Of a DNA stretch of 64,000 bases, positions 16,919 to 26,144 are shown piece by piece (within the stretch, counting starts at the first letter, position 1; each line of letters begins with the position of its first letter). The DNA is taken from positions 8,889 to 72,888 of the forward strand of contig JALVVJ010000180.1 in the NCBI GenBank assembly GCA_027023475.1, read 5' to 3'. Below the pieces are notes generated by a model, which did no database searches, had not been told where the DNA came from, and was given only the letters and a program-made list of their open reading frames with translations. Position numbers and translations under genes: made by a program. The stretch is from Flavobacteriales bacterium (lineage in GTDB: Bacteria > Bacteroidota > Bacteroidia > Flavobacteriales > Flavobacteriaceae).

Positions 16919-18625
16919 ATGACGCGTAAACTTTCCGAACAGGAAATCCAACGGCGCCAAGCCCTGGAAAAACTCCGCAAAGCCGGTATCGAACCCTATC
17001 CGGCCGAGGAATTTCCCGTAACGGCCACAAGCAGCGATATCCTGGAAAACTACGATAAATACGAAGGCCGCGAAGTGTGTATCGCCGGCCGCATCATGTC
17101 GCGCCGCATTATGGGCAAGGCCTCCTTTGCCGTGCTCAAAGACGGCCACGGACGCATTCAGGTCTATTTCAACCGCGATGAACTCTGCCCGGGCGAGGAC
17201 AAAAGTTTGTATAACGAAGTGTTCAAAAAACTGCTGGATTTGGGCGACATTATCGGCGTGTGCGGCGAAGTGTTCAAAACCCAAACGGGCGAAATCACCG
17301 TCAACGCACGCCGGCTTAAAGTGCTGGCCAAAGCCCTGCGTCCGCTGCCCGTGGTCAAAGTGGATGCCGACGGCCGGGTGCACGACGCCTTTTCCGACCC
17401 CGAACTGCGCTACCGCCGGCGCTATGTGGACCTGATTGTCAACGACCACGTCAAAGAAACCTTTGTTAAACGAAGCAAAATCATCAACGCCATGCGCCGC
17501 TTTTTCGACCGGCACGGCTACTTGGAAGTGGAAACGCCCATCCTGCAACCCATTCCGGGTGGCGCGGCAGCGCGCCCCTTCGTTACCCACCACAATGCAC
17601 TCAACATTCCGCTCTACCTGCGCATCGCCAATGAACTCTACCTCAAACGCCTGATTGTGGGCGGTTTCGACGGCGTGTATGAATTTGCCAAAGACTTCCG
17701 CAACGAAGGCATGGACCGCACCCACAACCCCGAATTTACGGTGCTGGAACTCTACGTGCCCTACAAAGACTACCGGTGGATGATGCGTTTTACCGAAGAA
17801 CTCCTGGAAACCGTGGTGCGCGAAGTAAACAACGGCGACACCAAAGTGAAAGTGGGCGACCGGATCATTGACTTCAAAGCGCCCTATCCGCGCGTGCCCA
17901 TCCTGGACGCCATCCGCGAACATACGGGTTATGATTTGTACGGCAAGTCCGAAGACGAAATCCGGCAAATCGCCCTGGATTTGGGCTTGGAAGTGGACGA
18001 AAGCATGGGCAAAGGCAAACTCATCGATGAGATTTTCGGCGAATTTGCCGAAAAACATTACGTTCAACCCACCTTTATCATCGACTATCCGGTGGAAATG
18101 AGCCCGCTGACCAAAAAACACCGCGAAAAACCCGGCCTGACCGAACGCTTCGAGTTCATTGTCAACGGCAAGGAAATCGCCAATGCCTATTCGGAGCTCA
18201 ACGACCCCATCGACCAATTGGAACGCTTCAAAGAACAATTGCGGCTTTCCGAAAAAGGCGACGACGAAGCCATGTATATCGACTACGACTTTGTGCGCGC
18301 CCTGGAATACGGCATGCCGCCTACGGCGGGTATCGGTATTGGCATCGACCGGCTGACTATGCTGCTTACCGGTAACGACAGCATCCAGGAAGTTATCTTT
18401 TTCCCGCAAATGCGTCCCGAAAAAAAGGCCGTGGAACTTTCCGAAGCCGAAAAAACCGTTTGGGAATTGCTCAAAAAACAATCGCCCCAGCCATTGGAAG
18501 AACTCAAAGCCGCTTCGGGTTTGAGCAACAAAAAATGGGACAAAGCCGTCAAAGGGCTGCGCAAAAAGGATTTGATCGACATCCGCCAAGCCGGCGAAGG
18601 CCTTATCGTGGAAGCCAAAAGCTGA
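16919..18625 (+). CDS. lysS: Lysyl-tRNA synthetase, class II
   Basis: 568 residues. Charges tRNA-Lys with lysine in the cytoplasm. The N-terminal OB-fold anticodon domain (about 55-165; [31 protein letters not shown]) precedes the class II catalytic core. Motif 1 is [14 protein letters not shown], motif 2 [20 protein letters not shown], and motif 3 [13 protein letters not shown]. After the core there is an extra segment of about 65 residues ([15 protein letters not shown]...[10 protein letters not shown]) that looks like a small winged helix, as in other Bacteroidota enzymes. I chose the ATG at 16919 because the longer frame (from 16667) runs through a repeat and because the -7 element lies just before it. 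It is followed 5 bp later by the HsdR_N-like gene. Confidence 0.97.
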   Translation: MTRKLSEQEIQRRQALEKLRKAGIEPYPAEEFPVTATSSDILENYDKYEGREVCIAGRIMSRRIMGKASFAVLKDGHGRIQVYFNRDELCPGEDKSLYNEVFKKLLDLGDIIGVCGEVFKTQTGEITVNARRLKVLAKALRPLPVVKVDADGRVHDAFSDPELRYRRRYVDLIVNDHVKETFVKRSKIINAMRRFFDRHGYLEVETPILQPIPGGAAARPFVTHHNALNIPLYLRIANELYLKRLIVGGFDGVYEFAKDFRNEGMDRTHNPEFTVLELYVPYKDYRWMMRFTEELLETVVREVNNGDTKVKVGDRIIDFKAPYPRVPILDAIREHTGYDLYGKSEDEIRQIALDLGLEVDESMGKGKLIDEIFGEFAEKHYVQPTFIIDYPVEMSPLTKKHREKPGLTERFEFIVNGKEIANAYSELNDPIDQLERFKEQLRLSEKGDDEAMYIDYDFVRALEYGMPPTAGIGIGIDRLTMLLTGNDSIQEVIFFPQMRPEKKAVELSEAEKTVWELLKKQSPQPLEELKAASGLSNKKWDKAVKGLRKKDLIDIRQAGEGLIVEAKS

Positions 18626-18630
18626 TACCG

Positions 18631-19083
18631 GTGAAGCCCGATTATCCCGCTTTGGATTTTCCGCCCCTGGAAGAGGACGCGGTGTTCGTGCGTCAAGGGC
18701 TTTGGTATGTGCGCGACCCTTTCCGGCGGAAAAGCGTCCGGCTCACACCCGAAGAATGGGTGCGCCAACACCTGGCCCGCTATCTTGTGGCGGCGGGCTA
18801 TCCGCAAGGACTTATAGCGGTGGAAAAGGCCATCCGTGTGGGCGGCCGCACCCAACGTTTCGACATCGTGGTATTCGACCGCCAAAACCGGCCCTTTATG
18901 CTGGTGGAGTGCAAGCGGCCCGAACAAAAGCTCACGCCCGACACGCTCAACCAAGCCGCCCGCTACAACACGGTTTTGGGCGCACCTTACCTGATGATTA
19001 GCAACGGGCGGAAACACTATCTTTGTCGTGTGTATCCCGACGGACGCACCGAATTTCTGAAAAAATTACCACGCTTTGCATAA
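18631..19083 (+). CDS. HsdR N-terminal-like PD-(D/E)XK domain protein
   Basis: 150 residues from a GTG start 5 bp after lysS. It matches the stand-alone type I restriction enzyme R N-terminal domain family (HSDR_N_2): EEWVRQHLARYLVAAGYPQGLIAVEKAI, then QRFDIVVFDRQNRPFMLVECKRP, whose Asp, Glu and Lys (D, ExK) form a nuclease-type site, then QAARYNTVLGAPYLMISNGRKHYLC. It has no helicase or methylase partner here, so it is not a restriction system; such proteins are widespread in Bacteroidota with unknown role. It overlaps the glycosyltransferase start by 8 bp, so lysS, this gene and the transferase form one unit. Confidence 0.85.
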   Translation: MKPDYPALDFPPLEEDAVFVRQGLWYVRDPFRRKSVRLTPEEWVRQHLARYLVAAGYPQGLIAVEKAIRVGGRTQRFDIVVFDRQNRPFMLVECKRPEQKLTPDTLNQAARYNTVLGAPYLMISNGRKHYLCRVYPDGRTEFLKKLPRFA

Positions 19084-20083
19084 ATCCAAGGCATACGACA
19101 CGGCGGTTGTGCTGCTCAACTACAACGGACGGCATTGGTTGGAAAAATTCCTGCCCGTGCTGGTAAAAAATACACCCGGCGCACACTTGTATGTTATCGA
19201 CAATGGCTCCACCGACGACAGCCGGACTTTTTTGGCCCGACATTTTCCTGATGTAACCCGCATCGACTTGGACAAGAACTACGGCTTTGCCGGCGGCTAC
19301 AACCGCGGATTGAAAAAAGTGAACGAGCCCTATGTGGTGCTGCTCAACACCGACGTGGAAGTGAGCCCGGGATGGCTGGAACCCCTGCGCCGCCGTTTGC
19401 TTTCGGAGCCCGGCATTGTGGCGGTGCAACCCAAAATATTGGACTATCATCAAAAGGATTGTTTCGAATATGCCGGCGCCGCCGGAGGTTTCTTGGATTT
19501 TTTCGGTTATCCTTATTGCCGCGGCCGGGTGGGAGATTTGCGCGAAAAAGATGCCGGCCAATACGACCGTTCCTACGATGTGCATTGGACTTCGGGCGCT
19601 TGTATGCTGGTGCGCAAAGAGGATTTTCTATCATCCGGCGGATTCGACGAAGATTTTTTTGCGCATCAGGAAGAAATCGATTGGTGCTGGCGTATGCGGC
19701 GGGCGGGATGGCGATTGGTCTATGAACCCGAAAGCCGGGTTTGGCATGCCGGCGGCGGAAGCTTGGCCTACGGACACCCGCATAAAACCTTCTTGAATTT
19801 TCGCAACAACCTGCGCATGCTCCTGAAAAACCTGCCGGGCGTCTTGGTGTTTCCCGTGATTTTTGTCCGTTTGTTTCTGGACGGTGCGGCCGGCTTGCGT
19901 TTTTTGTTGCAAGGCAAACCCGCGCACACTTGGGCCATCGTCAGGGCCCATTGGGCGTTTTATGCAAGTATTCCCGCCTATGTGCGTACGCGTGGGGGGA
20001 AATATTTACGGCACTACTACGAACATGTTTTTTTTGCCCTGATACCCAAGCGCAAACAATATACCTGTCCCGCAAAGAAATAA
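19076..20083 (+). CDS. Family 2 glycosyltransferase
   Basis: 335 residues. The GT-A fold is clear: VVLLNYNGRHWLEKFLP, YVIDNGSTDDSR, the nucleotide-sugar/metal motif LLNTDVEVSPGWLEPL, and HWTSGACMLVRKEDF with FDEDFFAHQEEIDWCWRMRRAGW. These mark the subgroup of rhamnosyl-like transferases that add a sugar to a lipid-linked or surface glycan. A hydrophobic stretch (VLVFPVIFVRLFLDGAAGLRFLLQ, about 250-280) suggests membrane contact. The start is a TTG that overlaps the previous gene by 8 bp; a later start would remove the first beta strand. The acceptor and sugar cannot be told from sequence. Confidence 0.88.
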   Translation: MHKSKAYDTAVVLLNYNGRHWLEKFLPVLVKNTPGAHLYVIDNGSTDDSRTFLARHFPDVTRIDLDKNYGFAGGYNRGLKKVNEPYVVLLNTDVEVSPGWLEPLRRRLLSEPGIVAVQPKILDYHQKDCFEYAGAAGGFLDFFGYPYCRGRVGDLREKDAGQYDRSYDVHWTSGACMLVRKEDFLSSGGFDEDFFAHQEEIDWCWRMRRAGWRLVYEPESRVWHAGGGSLAYGHPHKTFLNFRNNLRMLLKNLPGVLVFPVIFVRLFLDGAAGLRFLLQGKPAHTWAIVRAHWAFYASIPAYVRTRGGKYLRHYYEHVFFALIPKRKQYTCPAKK

Positions 20084-20110
20084 AAACAACCGGAAAACGC
20101 TTAATCTCCC

Positions 20111-20118
20111 TACCTTTG
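20111..20118 (+). promoter_or_regulatory. -7 element for trmB
   Basis: TACCTTTG matches TAnnTTTG and ends 22 bp before the ATG at 20141. Confidence 0.65.
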
Positions 20119-20140
20119 TGATTCGAAAAAAATCCATTTT

Positions 20141-20827
20141 ATGGGCCGGAAAAACAAACTGAAACGCTTTGCCGAGAACAAAACATTCCCACATTTTTTT
20201 GAACCCGGTCGCGAGGAATTGATCAACCGGACATTTCCGCTACGCGGGCGGTGGCACAAGAATTTTTTTGGCAACCGCAATCCCTTGGTTTTGGAATTGG
20301 GTTGCGGCAAAGGCGATTATACCGTAGCCCTGGCCCGCAAGTATCCGGACAAAAATTTCATAGGCATCGACATCAAAGGTGCCCGGATGTGGCGCGGCGC
20401 CAAAACGGCCTTGGACGAGGGGTTGAAAAATGTGGCCTTTTTGCGCATGCAAATCGAACTGATCGAAGGGGCTTTTGCCCCGGGTGAGGTGTCGGAAATA
20501 TGGATCACCTTCCCCGACCCGCAAATCAAATTCAAACGCACCAAACACCGGCTTACGCAACCAGCTTTTTTGAACCGCTATGCCCGCATTCTCCAACCCG
20601 GCGGCATTCTGCACTTGAAAACCGACAGCGAATTCCTTTACGGCTACACGCTGGGCATCCTGGAAGCCGGTGGGCACGAAATCCTGTATGCCCATGCCGA
20701 CATTTACAACAATCCGTATAGCCCCGACGAAGCTACGGGCATTCAAACTTTTTACGAGCAAAAATGGTTAGCCGAGGATAAAAAAATCACCTATATCCGC
20801 TTCAAACTACGTTCCGGTGAATCCTGA
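20141..20827 (+). CDS. trmB: tRNA (guanine46-N7)-methyltransferase
   Basis: 228 residues. Uses S-adenosylmethionine to methylate N7 of G46 in the tRNA variable loop. The SAM-binding Rossmann motif is VLELGCGKGDYTVALARKYP with FIGIDIKGARMWRGA. The TrmB signature is WITFPDPQIKFKRTKHRLTQPAFLNRY, and the C-terminal region ends with NPYSPDEATGIQTFYEQKWL. The length is normal for the family. It has its own promoter, and a repeat array follows directly. Confidence 0.95.
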   Translation: MGRKNKLKRFAENKTFPHFFEPGREELINRTFPLRGRWHKNFFGNRNPLVLELGCGKGDYTVALARKYPDKNFIGIDIKGARMWRGAKTALDEGLKNVAFLRMQIELIEGAFAPGEVSEIWITFPDPQIKFKRTKHRLTQPAFLNRYARILQPGGILHLKTDSEFLYGYTLGILEAGGHEILYAHADIYNNPYSPDEATGIQTFYEQKWLAEDKKITYIRFKLRSGES

Positions 20828-20828
20828 T

Positions 20829-21300
20829 AATAAAAAAACTCCGTGAAACGCTGTGGTTAAATTAAATGGAATAAACCACAGAGGGCACAGAGGTTATTTC
20901 ACAGAGTAACACAGAGGGTTAATTTCTTGTAAGATTATACCGGGTTGGAAAATACCAATGTCCTTCAATGTTTACAATAGGAGAACGGTGTAATTTCGAA
21001 GAAGTTCCCGAAGGGAACGACTGAGAAATCTCCTGCTTCATCTGTGATGAGATTTCTCCTCACTGCGTTCGTCAAAATGACATGCCTCCTTCAATGTTTA
21101 CAATAGCAAATCAAAAAATAATTTAAAAAAACTCTGCGCGACGCTGTGCCGTACTCAGCGAAACTTTGTAGTTAAATAAAAAGGAACAAACCACAGAAAA
21201 CTCAGTGCGATGCTGTGGTAAAAAATCAAATTCAGTTTCATGGAGTCCTGTATTTTTCTCCGTGCGGCTCTTTGTTAAATGTTCGACAGCGAAAAAGCAC
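20829..21300. repeat. Repeat array with a nested 'aaatgaca' element
   Basis: Same CACAGAG/ACTCTGTG type as at 1-594. Cores CCTTCAATGTTTACAATAG start at 20962 and 21088. The stretch between them (about 20987-21087) is a different sequence with CCCGAAGGGAAC and GAGAAATCTC/GAGATTTCTC and CAAAATGACATG. A related element with CGAAATGACA lies between two cores at 59407 and 59578. No gene. Confidence 0.85.
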
Positions 21301-21312
21301 AAAAAAATCACT

Positions 21313-21840
21313 TTAAACCACGCCCCGGCGCATCATCCGGCGCACCCAAATAATCCACAGCAAAACCACCATTCCGTAGATCGCGGCCGGAAAAAAAACC
21401 CGGTGCATCGGGTCGAACCATGAATACCGGTAGGCATACACCAGGCCCAACACCCATAGCCGTAGTAGATTAGTTATCCAAATAAGGGCGCTTCCGGCCC
21501 CGCTAAACCACAAACGCTCCTTCCAAGGCGCAGGAAAGGCCCACACAAAGGCCAGAAACAAAATAAGGATACTCACCGAATTACAACCTTCGATGATATT
21601 CAATATCCACCGCCCGTTGTCAAAAATGCCCACGCGCGCACCGTCGGGCAAAACCTTCCAAGTGGTTTGATGACCCGTGGCACGATACAATAAATCGGTT
21701 TGCCGGGCCGTTTGAAGGGTAAAGAAATCGGGCCGGCTGCGTAATATCACCAAGCGGTAAGCGGCGAAAAGCAAAGCATAGACCACAAAAAAACGCAGGA
21801 TGATTTTGATGAGATAAGCGGAAGTGAACGATCGGGACAT
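21313..21840 (-). CDS. xrtF: Exosortase, XrtF type
   Basis: 175 residues with about five membrane helices. The exosortase/archaeosortase triad is complete: Cys86 in IIEGCNSVSILILFLAF, Arg127 in TNLLRLWVLG, and His146 in DPMHRVFFPAAIYG. The family is a membrane transpeptidase-like enzyme that cuts exported proteins with a C-terminal tripartite signal and transfers them. The short form, with FLAFVWAF and the WIIWV end, is that of the flavobacterial XrtF group. The usual small XrtF-associated gene is not adjacent: one side is the repeat array and the other a divergent lipoprotein gene. Its substrate is not identifiable in this window. Confidence 0.88.
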   Translation of the reverse strand: MSRSFTSAYLIKIILRFFVVYALLFAAYRLVILRSRPDFFTLQTARQTDLLYRATGHQTTWKVLPDGARVGIFDNGRWILNIIEGCNSVSILILFLAFVWAFPAPWKERLWFSGAGSALIWITNLLRLWVLGLVYAYRYSWFDPMHRVFFPAAIYGMVVLLWIIWVRRMMRRGVV

Positions 21841-21865
21841 CGTGACGGGTTTAATGATAATATCG

Positions 21866-21873
21866 TAATTTTG
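21866..21873 (+). promoter_or_regulatory. -7 element for the lipoprotein gene at 21903
   Basis: TAATTTTG matches TAnnTTTG, 29 bp before the TTG start, in the divergent gap next to the exosortase gene. Confidence 0.55.
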
Positions 21874-21902
21874 CCCGATAAAATTACATAAAATTCAAGG
21901 AG

Positions 21903-22442
21903 TTGAGGAAAAATGTTTGGATTTTGGCGGTTTTGGTTCCCATCTTGGCCGGGTGCATCGGTAAGGTGGATTGGAACCAAGGCGAGGATTTCGAAGCCCG
22001 TCCCGCCTGGACCTTCGATTTGTTTTACGCCCGCTTGAAGGGCGAGGATTTCTATGTGCAAAACCAACCGGTGGTGGAACTGCACGACACCATTCCCATG
22101 AAAGTTTTCAAAATCAAACAAATCAAAGACGGCCTTCAAAAATTGGTCTTTTATTTCGATGTGCATAATCCCTTTCCTACTCGCTTTGCCTATCGTGTGG
22201 AATGGGCACGCGGAAGCGGCGCCGTGATTACAAGCTTTGCCGACACCATTGCACCCGGAAATGGCAATCAGGCCTTCTACCACGAATTCCGCTACACGAT
22301 TATCAAAGACAGCGTGCCCGAAATTGTGCTTACCAAGCAAATGTTTTTGACCCTCCGCCGGCTGGATACCACCGACATACGCAACGACGAACGTGAATTT
22401 ACCGTCAAATCCAAGGCGGATTTTTATGCCTTGATGCAGTAG
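21903..22442 (+). CDS. Lipoprotein of unknown function
   Basis: 179 residues from a TTG start. A lipoprotein signal (VWILAVLVPILAGC) is followed by beta-rich sequence with no family I recognise (GEDFEARPAWTFDLFYARLKGEDFYVQ...VFYFDVHNPFPTRFAYRVEW...RREFTVKSKADFYALMQ is the general run, not all contiguous). It is followed 14 bp later by the outer-membrane protein gene, and the two are probably cotranscribed; they may act together at the outer membrane. The context, opposite the exosortase gene, does not reveal a role. Confidence 0.6.
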   Translation: MRKNVWILAVLVPILAGCIGKVDWNQGEDFEARPAWTFDLFYARLKGEDFYVQNQPVVELHDTIPMKVFKIKQIKDGLQKLVFYFDVHNPFPTRFAYRVEWARGSGAVITSFADTIAPGNGNQAFYHEFRYTIIKDSVPEIVLTKQMFLTLRRLDTTDIRNDEREFTVKSKADFYALMQ

Positions 22443-22456
22443 GAACTCAAAGGGAA

Positions 22457-23878
22457 ATGATGAAAAAAATTTGGATTTTAATATTCGGCGCTTTGTTTTT
22501 TACGCAGGAATTGCGTGCACAATTCGACCTGCTGACCTATGATTTCCGGCGCCATCCGGCAGCGGTATTTTCCGATCCGGCTTCCGGACAAGCCCGTTTT
22601 TGGTTGGTAACGCCTTTGATTCCGCAAACACAGTTTCAGGTTAAACTATCGGGCCCCACGACCTACGACCTTTTTGCGGCCGACGGGCGTGATTTCAACG
22701 ACAAATGGCGGCTGGCACTGGAAAACATACGTCCTAGTCAAGGCCTTTTGTTGGAAAACAAAAACCTGTGGCTGGCCGCCGGTTGGCGAAAGGATGAGCA
22801 AGCATTCCGCTTGGGGCTTTACACCCAATTTCACGTCTGGGCTTTTCATCCGGTATCATTCTATCGTTTGGCACTGTATGGCAACCTCGACCGGCCCGGT
22901 GAAAAGGTTTATTTCCGCGAATTGAATTTCAACACCGAACTGGTGCATGTCTTGTTTGCCGGTTGGGCTAAAAACTGGCCGTCGGGTTGGAAAACCGGTA
23001 TCAATTTCAAAATTTACAACAGCGCCGGAAACATCAGTTCCTACGGAAACAGCGGGACTTTCTACTACGAACCCTCCGGTCAAAACAATTACTACACCCA
23101 TGTGGTTGACCACATCAACCTTCAAGTCCACAGCTCCGGTTTGGGCCGTTTGATATTGGAAGACAAGGCCGGCCAATCGTCGGTAAACGAAGCGGCGGTG
23201 AGGCGGGACATCATCGACCGGATAACCGGCACCAACAACTGGGGATTGGGTATGGATTTGGGTTTTCGCAAACCCTTGAATGCCCGTTGGGAAGCGGCCC
23301 TAAGTATTGAGGATTTGGGTTTTATCCGTTATGCCGACGACAATTATTCGCTTTATTCCCACGGTTCCTACCGCTACGAAGGTATTGACGTGGTATTTCC
23401 CGAAAATCCGGTGGATTATTGGGGTCAGGTGCGCGACGATTTCAAGGAAAAGGTGCCCACCGACACGCTACGTGCCGTGTTTTTTAAAATGCGGCCTTTC
23501 AAACTTTACACCTCTTTACGCTACACTTTTCCGGGCCGGAAAATCAACGACTATGCCTGTTACCGCCCCGGGAGGGGGGACTACGACGCACCCGGCAAGC
23601 CGCATTCCTATGCCGGCATCGTGTTGTTTTACCAAAACCTGCAAGGGAAACCTTACTGGGGTGCCGGCGCCTACCTGCAATGGGTGGCCGCCCGCTGGTT
23701 GCAATTCCGGCTGACCTACGGTTTGGATGCCTACATCAAGCACAATATCGGACTGGGGGTGCAATGGCACATCGGGCCGTGGCACGCCTATTTGATGGCG
23801 GATAATCTGCTGGGCTACACCAACCTGGCCGCATCACACGGGCAATATATCGGTTTGGGAACCTATTGGGTTTTTTAG
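22457..23878 (+). CDS. Outer-membrane beta-barrel protein, DUF5723-like
   Basis: 473 residues. Signal peptide ending ELRAQ. The rest is a typical porin-like run of alternating strands with aromatic girdle residues (WRLALENIR, FRLGLYTQFHVWAF, GWKTGINFKIYN, GLGMDLGFRKPLNARWEAALSIEDLGFIRY, YIKHNIGLGVQWHIGPWHAYLMADNLLGY) and a C-terminal Phe (TYWVF), the outer-membrane insertion signal. The DUF5723 assignment rests on the general pattern and is tentative. It follows the lipoprotein gene closely and ends the transcription unit. Confidence 0.75.
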   Translation: MMKKIWILIFGALFFTQELRAQFDLLTYDFRRHPAAVFSDPASGQARFWLVTPLIPQTQFQVKLSGPTTYDLFAADGRDFNDKWRLALENIRPSQGLLLENKNLWLAAGWRKDEQAFRLGLYTQFHVWAFHPVSFYRLALYGNLDRPGEKVYFRELNFNTELVHVLFAGWAKNWPSGWKTGINFKIYNSAGNISSYGNSGTFYYEPSGQNNYYTHVVDHINLQVHSSGLGRLILEDKAGQSSVNEAAVRRDIIDRITGTNNWGLGMDLGFRKPLNARWEAALSIEDLGFIRYADDNYSLYSHGSYRYEGIDVVFPENPVDYWGQVRDDFKEKVPTDTLRAVFFKMRPFKLYTSLRYTFPGRKINDYACYRPGRGDYDAPGKPHSYAGIVLFYQNLQGKPYWGAGAYLQWVAARWLQFRLTYGLDAYIKHNIGLGVQWHIGPWHAYLMADNLLGYTNLAASHGQYIGLGTYWVF

Positions 23879-24133
23879 CGGGCGTATCATTGGAAACGTA
23901 GTTTCTTGTAATCCCCGATATATTGCTGCGCGGTGTTCGGGAGAGGTTAAAAAAACGTCGGAGACCAATACATTCACTACACTTTATTAAGCCCTTCTAA
24001 CTTATCACATAGTGGATATTTAATAGATATTACAAACCGTAGCATGTTAATTATTACGAATTTAAGAAGGAATTTTTTACCTTTACAAACAAATAATGCA
24101 GGGTGTATAATTGACATGGCAATGGGTTAAAAC

Positions 24134-24149
24134 GGGAAAAATTTTTCCC
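24134..24149. promoter_or_regulatory. 16-bp palindrome upstream of the restriction gene
   Basis: GGGAAAAATTTTTCCC is a perfect palindrome. It ends just before the candidate -33 element (24151) of the promoter whose -7 element is TACCTTTG at 24170-24177. It could be an operator for control of the restriction-modification genes. Confidence 0.4.
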
Positions 24150-24150
24150 C

Positions 24151-24177
24151 TTGTGGGAAGAAAAATAATTACCTTTG
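24151..24177 (+). promoter_or_regulatory. Candidate promoter of the restriction-modification operon
   Basis: TTG (24151) and TACCTTTG (24170-24177) at a 19-bp start-to-start spacing fit the Bacteroidota -33/-7 pattern. The ATG of the nuclease lies 73 bp downstream. Confidence 0.5.
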
Positions 24178-24250
24178 AAAATGGCATGAGGATGATATTT
24201 GCAAAAAAAATTCCGACTATAAGAAACTTTTCTTTGTAATAAAAAAATTG

Positions 24251-25171
24251 ATGACCAAAAGGCAACATATTAAAAAGTTTGAAAAAGCACTTTACGGCTT
24301 CGTGGACGAATTGCAACAATATGTTTCAACCGAAACAGGAGAATGGACTATCAAAGGTTTTATTGATATATACAAAAATATTTACACCATTTCATCGGAT
24401 ACTAAAATCATTTCAAAAATTTTAGAAATTCACATCTTTCCTGAGATTTTGAGATTTGCAGAGAAAAACAATTATAAAATTATTCTTGCCGAACATCAAA
24501 ATTGGTATCCCGATTTAACATTTATCAGCAATGAAAATGAAAAAATCAAATTTGCCGTTGATATTAAAACTACATATCGAAAAAATGGTAAAGTAGCCGG
24601 ATTTACACTTGGTAGTCATGGAGCATACTTCAAAGAAAGAGACAAATCAAAAAACATTCAATTTCCATACAACGAATATACAGGACATTATTGTCTCGGA
24701 ATTATCTACACAAGAACCGATTTTGAAGATGATTTAGTTGAAACGGAACTTTATCAAGTTAATGAATTAGAAGCCGAACTTGGAAAAGACAATGATCCTG
24801 TCAAAGACAGGAAAGTAACGACTATTCAAAACCTAAAATCCATAGCTTCGGTAATCAAAGATTTTGAATTTTTTGTGGCACCCAAATGGAAAATTGCAAG
24901 CGATAGCCAAGGTTCGGGAAATACGGCAAATATTGGTTCCATTAAAGATATTGAAGATTTGAAAAAAGGAAATGGCGTGTTCAGTAAACTTGGCGAAAAA
25001 TGGTTTGATGAATACTGGATGAACTACGGAACTGCTACTATGATAAAAGATGGCAAAACCATTAAGATTACAAATATTTGGGATTTCTTGGAATTTAAAG
25101 GTCGGAAAGATTTGTTTGGTAAAGTAGTGGCAAAACACGCCAAAAAAAGGAAAAATAAAAATGACAAATAA
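24251..25171 (+). CDS. Type II restriction endonuclease, EcoRV family
   Basis: 306 residues. Predicted to cut GATATC. Relative to EcoRV as I remember it, the catalytic residues are kept: Pro87-Asp88 in WYPDLTF and Asp104/Lys106 in AVDIKTTYR (EcoRV P73-D74, D90, K92). The DNA-contact Q-loop reads EHQNW, and the recognition loop [10 protein letters not shown] (221-230) matches the EcoRV loop that reads the GATATC major groove. Also shared are [31 protein letters not shown] and [11 protein letters not shown] near the N-terminus. It is about 60 residues longer than EcoRV, with a Lys-rich tail. The longer TTG-initiated form adds one Met only. It overlaps the methylase by 11 bp. Base composition is far lower in G+C than the flanks, a sign of transfer. 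Confidence 0.9.
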   Translation: MTKRQHIKKFEKALYGFVDELQQYVSTETGEWTIKGFIDIYKNIYTISSDTKIISKILEIHIFPEILRFAEKNNYKIILAEHQNWYPDLTFISNENEKIKFAVDIKTTYRKNGKVAGFTLGSHGAYFKERDKSKNIQFPYNEYTGHYCLGIIYTRTDFEDDLVETELYQVNELEAELGKDNDPVKDRKVTTIQNLKSIASVIKDFEFFVAPKWKIASDSQGSGNTANIGSIKDIEDLKKGNGVFSKLGEKWFDEYWMNYGTATMIKDGKTIKITNIWDFLEFKGRKDLFGKVVAKHAKKRKNKNDK

Positions 25172-26144
25172 AACGGTTTTTATACCACCTATAAAATCAC
25201 AAGGCATAAAATCCAAGCTTGTGGGTTGGATTGCTTCAAATATTGAAGGAATTGAATTTGATAGATGGGTAGAACCCTTTATGGGAACAGGCGTTGTGGC
25301 ATTTAATATTCGACCCAAAAAAGCACTTTTATGTGACACAAATCAGCATATTATTAACTTTTATAACGCTCTAAAAAATAAAGAAATCACAAGTGTAATT
25401 GTCAGAAATTTTCTAACGGTTGAAGGTGAAAAACTATTAAAATCGGAAGGTAGCTATTATTATGATGTCAGGCAAAGATTTAATGAAGAAGGCAATCCGC
25501 TGGATTTTTTATTTTTAAGCCGTTCGTGCTTTAACGGAATGATGAGATTTAATCAAAAGGGTGATTTTAATGTGCCGTTTTGTCGTAAACCAAATCGATT
25601 TGCGCCTGCATTAATAACCAAAATAGCCAATCAAGTTGAAAATATTTCTCAAATAATAAATTTTGGAGATTACGAATTTAAAACACAGGACTTTAAAAAA
25701 ACACTCAAAGAAGTCAATCCTAATGATTTGATTTATGCCGACCCGCCATATATCGGCAGACACACTGATTATTTCAATTCTTGGAGTGAAAAAGATGAAT
25801 TTGAATTACAAAAATTTTTATTCAATTCAAAAGCAAAATTTGTTTTGTCCACTTGGTTAAGTAATAAATATAGAACTAACGACTATATATTTTCTGTTTG
25901 GAAAGATTGTTATGTTGCAACAAAAGAACATTTTTATCACATTGGCGGAAAAGAAGAAAATAGAAATGCGATTTATGAAGCTTTGTTGTCAAATTTTAAG
26001 TTAAAAAACAGTATTACAAACGATGAACTATTTAATAGAATAAAAAATAACCAATCAATATTAACAACCGAAAAAATAGAAAAAATCATCCCTGTTCAAT
26101 TGACATTATTTGATGAAACTGCAATTGACACCCTTAATAAATGA
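25161..26144 (+). CDS. DNA adenine methylase of the EcoRV system (D12/Dam class)
   Basis: 327 residues. Predicted to methylate N6 of adenine in GATATC and protect host DNA from the neighbouring nuclease. SAM-binding motif I is [12 protein letters not shown] (F40, G42, G44), and catalytic motif IV is ADPPYIGRH (DPPY 194-197). The N-terminus [15 protein letters not shown] and the segments [29 protein letters not shown] and [12 protein letters not shown] closely resemble M.EcoRV. The reading frame overlaps the end of the nuclease gene, so the two are translated together. The last 60 residues ([19 protein letters not shown]...) exceed the family core. AT-rich like its partner. Confidence 0.93.
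   Translation: MTNKTVFIPPIKSQGIKSKLVGWIASNIEGIEFDRWVEPFMGTGVVAFNIRPKKALLCDTNQHIINFYNALKNKEITSVIVRNFLTVEGEKLLKSEGSYYYDVRQRFNEEGNPLDFLFLSRSCFNGMMRFNQKGDFNVPFCRKPNRFAPALITKIANQVENISQIINFGDYEFKTQDFKKTLKEVNPNDLIYADPPYIGRHTDYFNSWSEKDEFELQKFLFNSKAKFVLSTWLSNKYRTNDYIFSVWKDCYVATKEHFYHIGGKEENRNAIYEALLSNFKLKNSITNDELFNRIKNNQSILTTEKIEKIIPVQLTLFDETAIDTLNK

Larger units (their letters stand above)
23879..24250. other. AT-rich noncoding start of the restriction-modification island
   Basis: About 370 bp without a gene. From about 23950 the G+C falls well below that of the flank and stays low until about 26144. It holds a possible promoter (TTGTG at 24151, TACCTTTG 24170-24177) and the 16-bp palindrome at 24134-24149. 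No controller (C-protein) reading frame was found. Confidence 0.7.

Noticed and set aside
16382-18589. 735-codon minus-strand open frame
   Set aside because: It is the mirror of lysS codons plus repeat, rich in Phe, His and Gly, with no domain. LysS on the other strand is certain.
18631-19083. Type I restriction enzyme remnant
   Set aside because: It is a full-length stand-alone HsdR_N-type protein with intact site residues, and there is no helicase part or methylase next to it.
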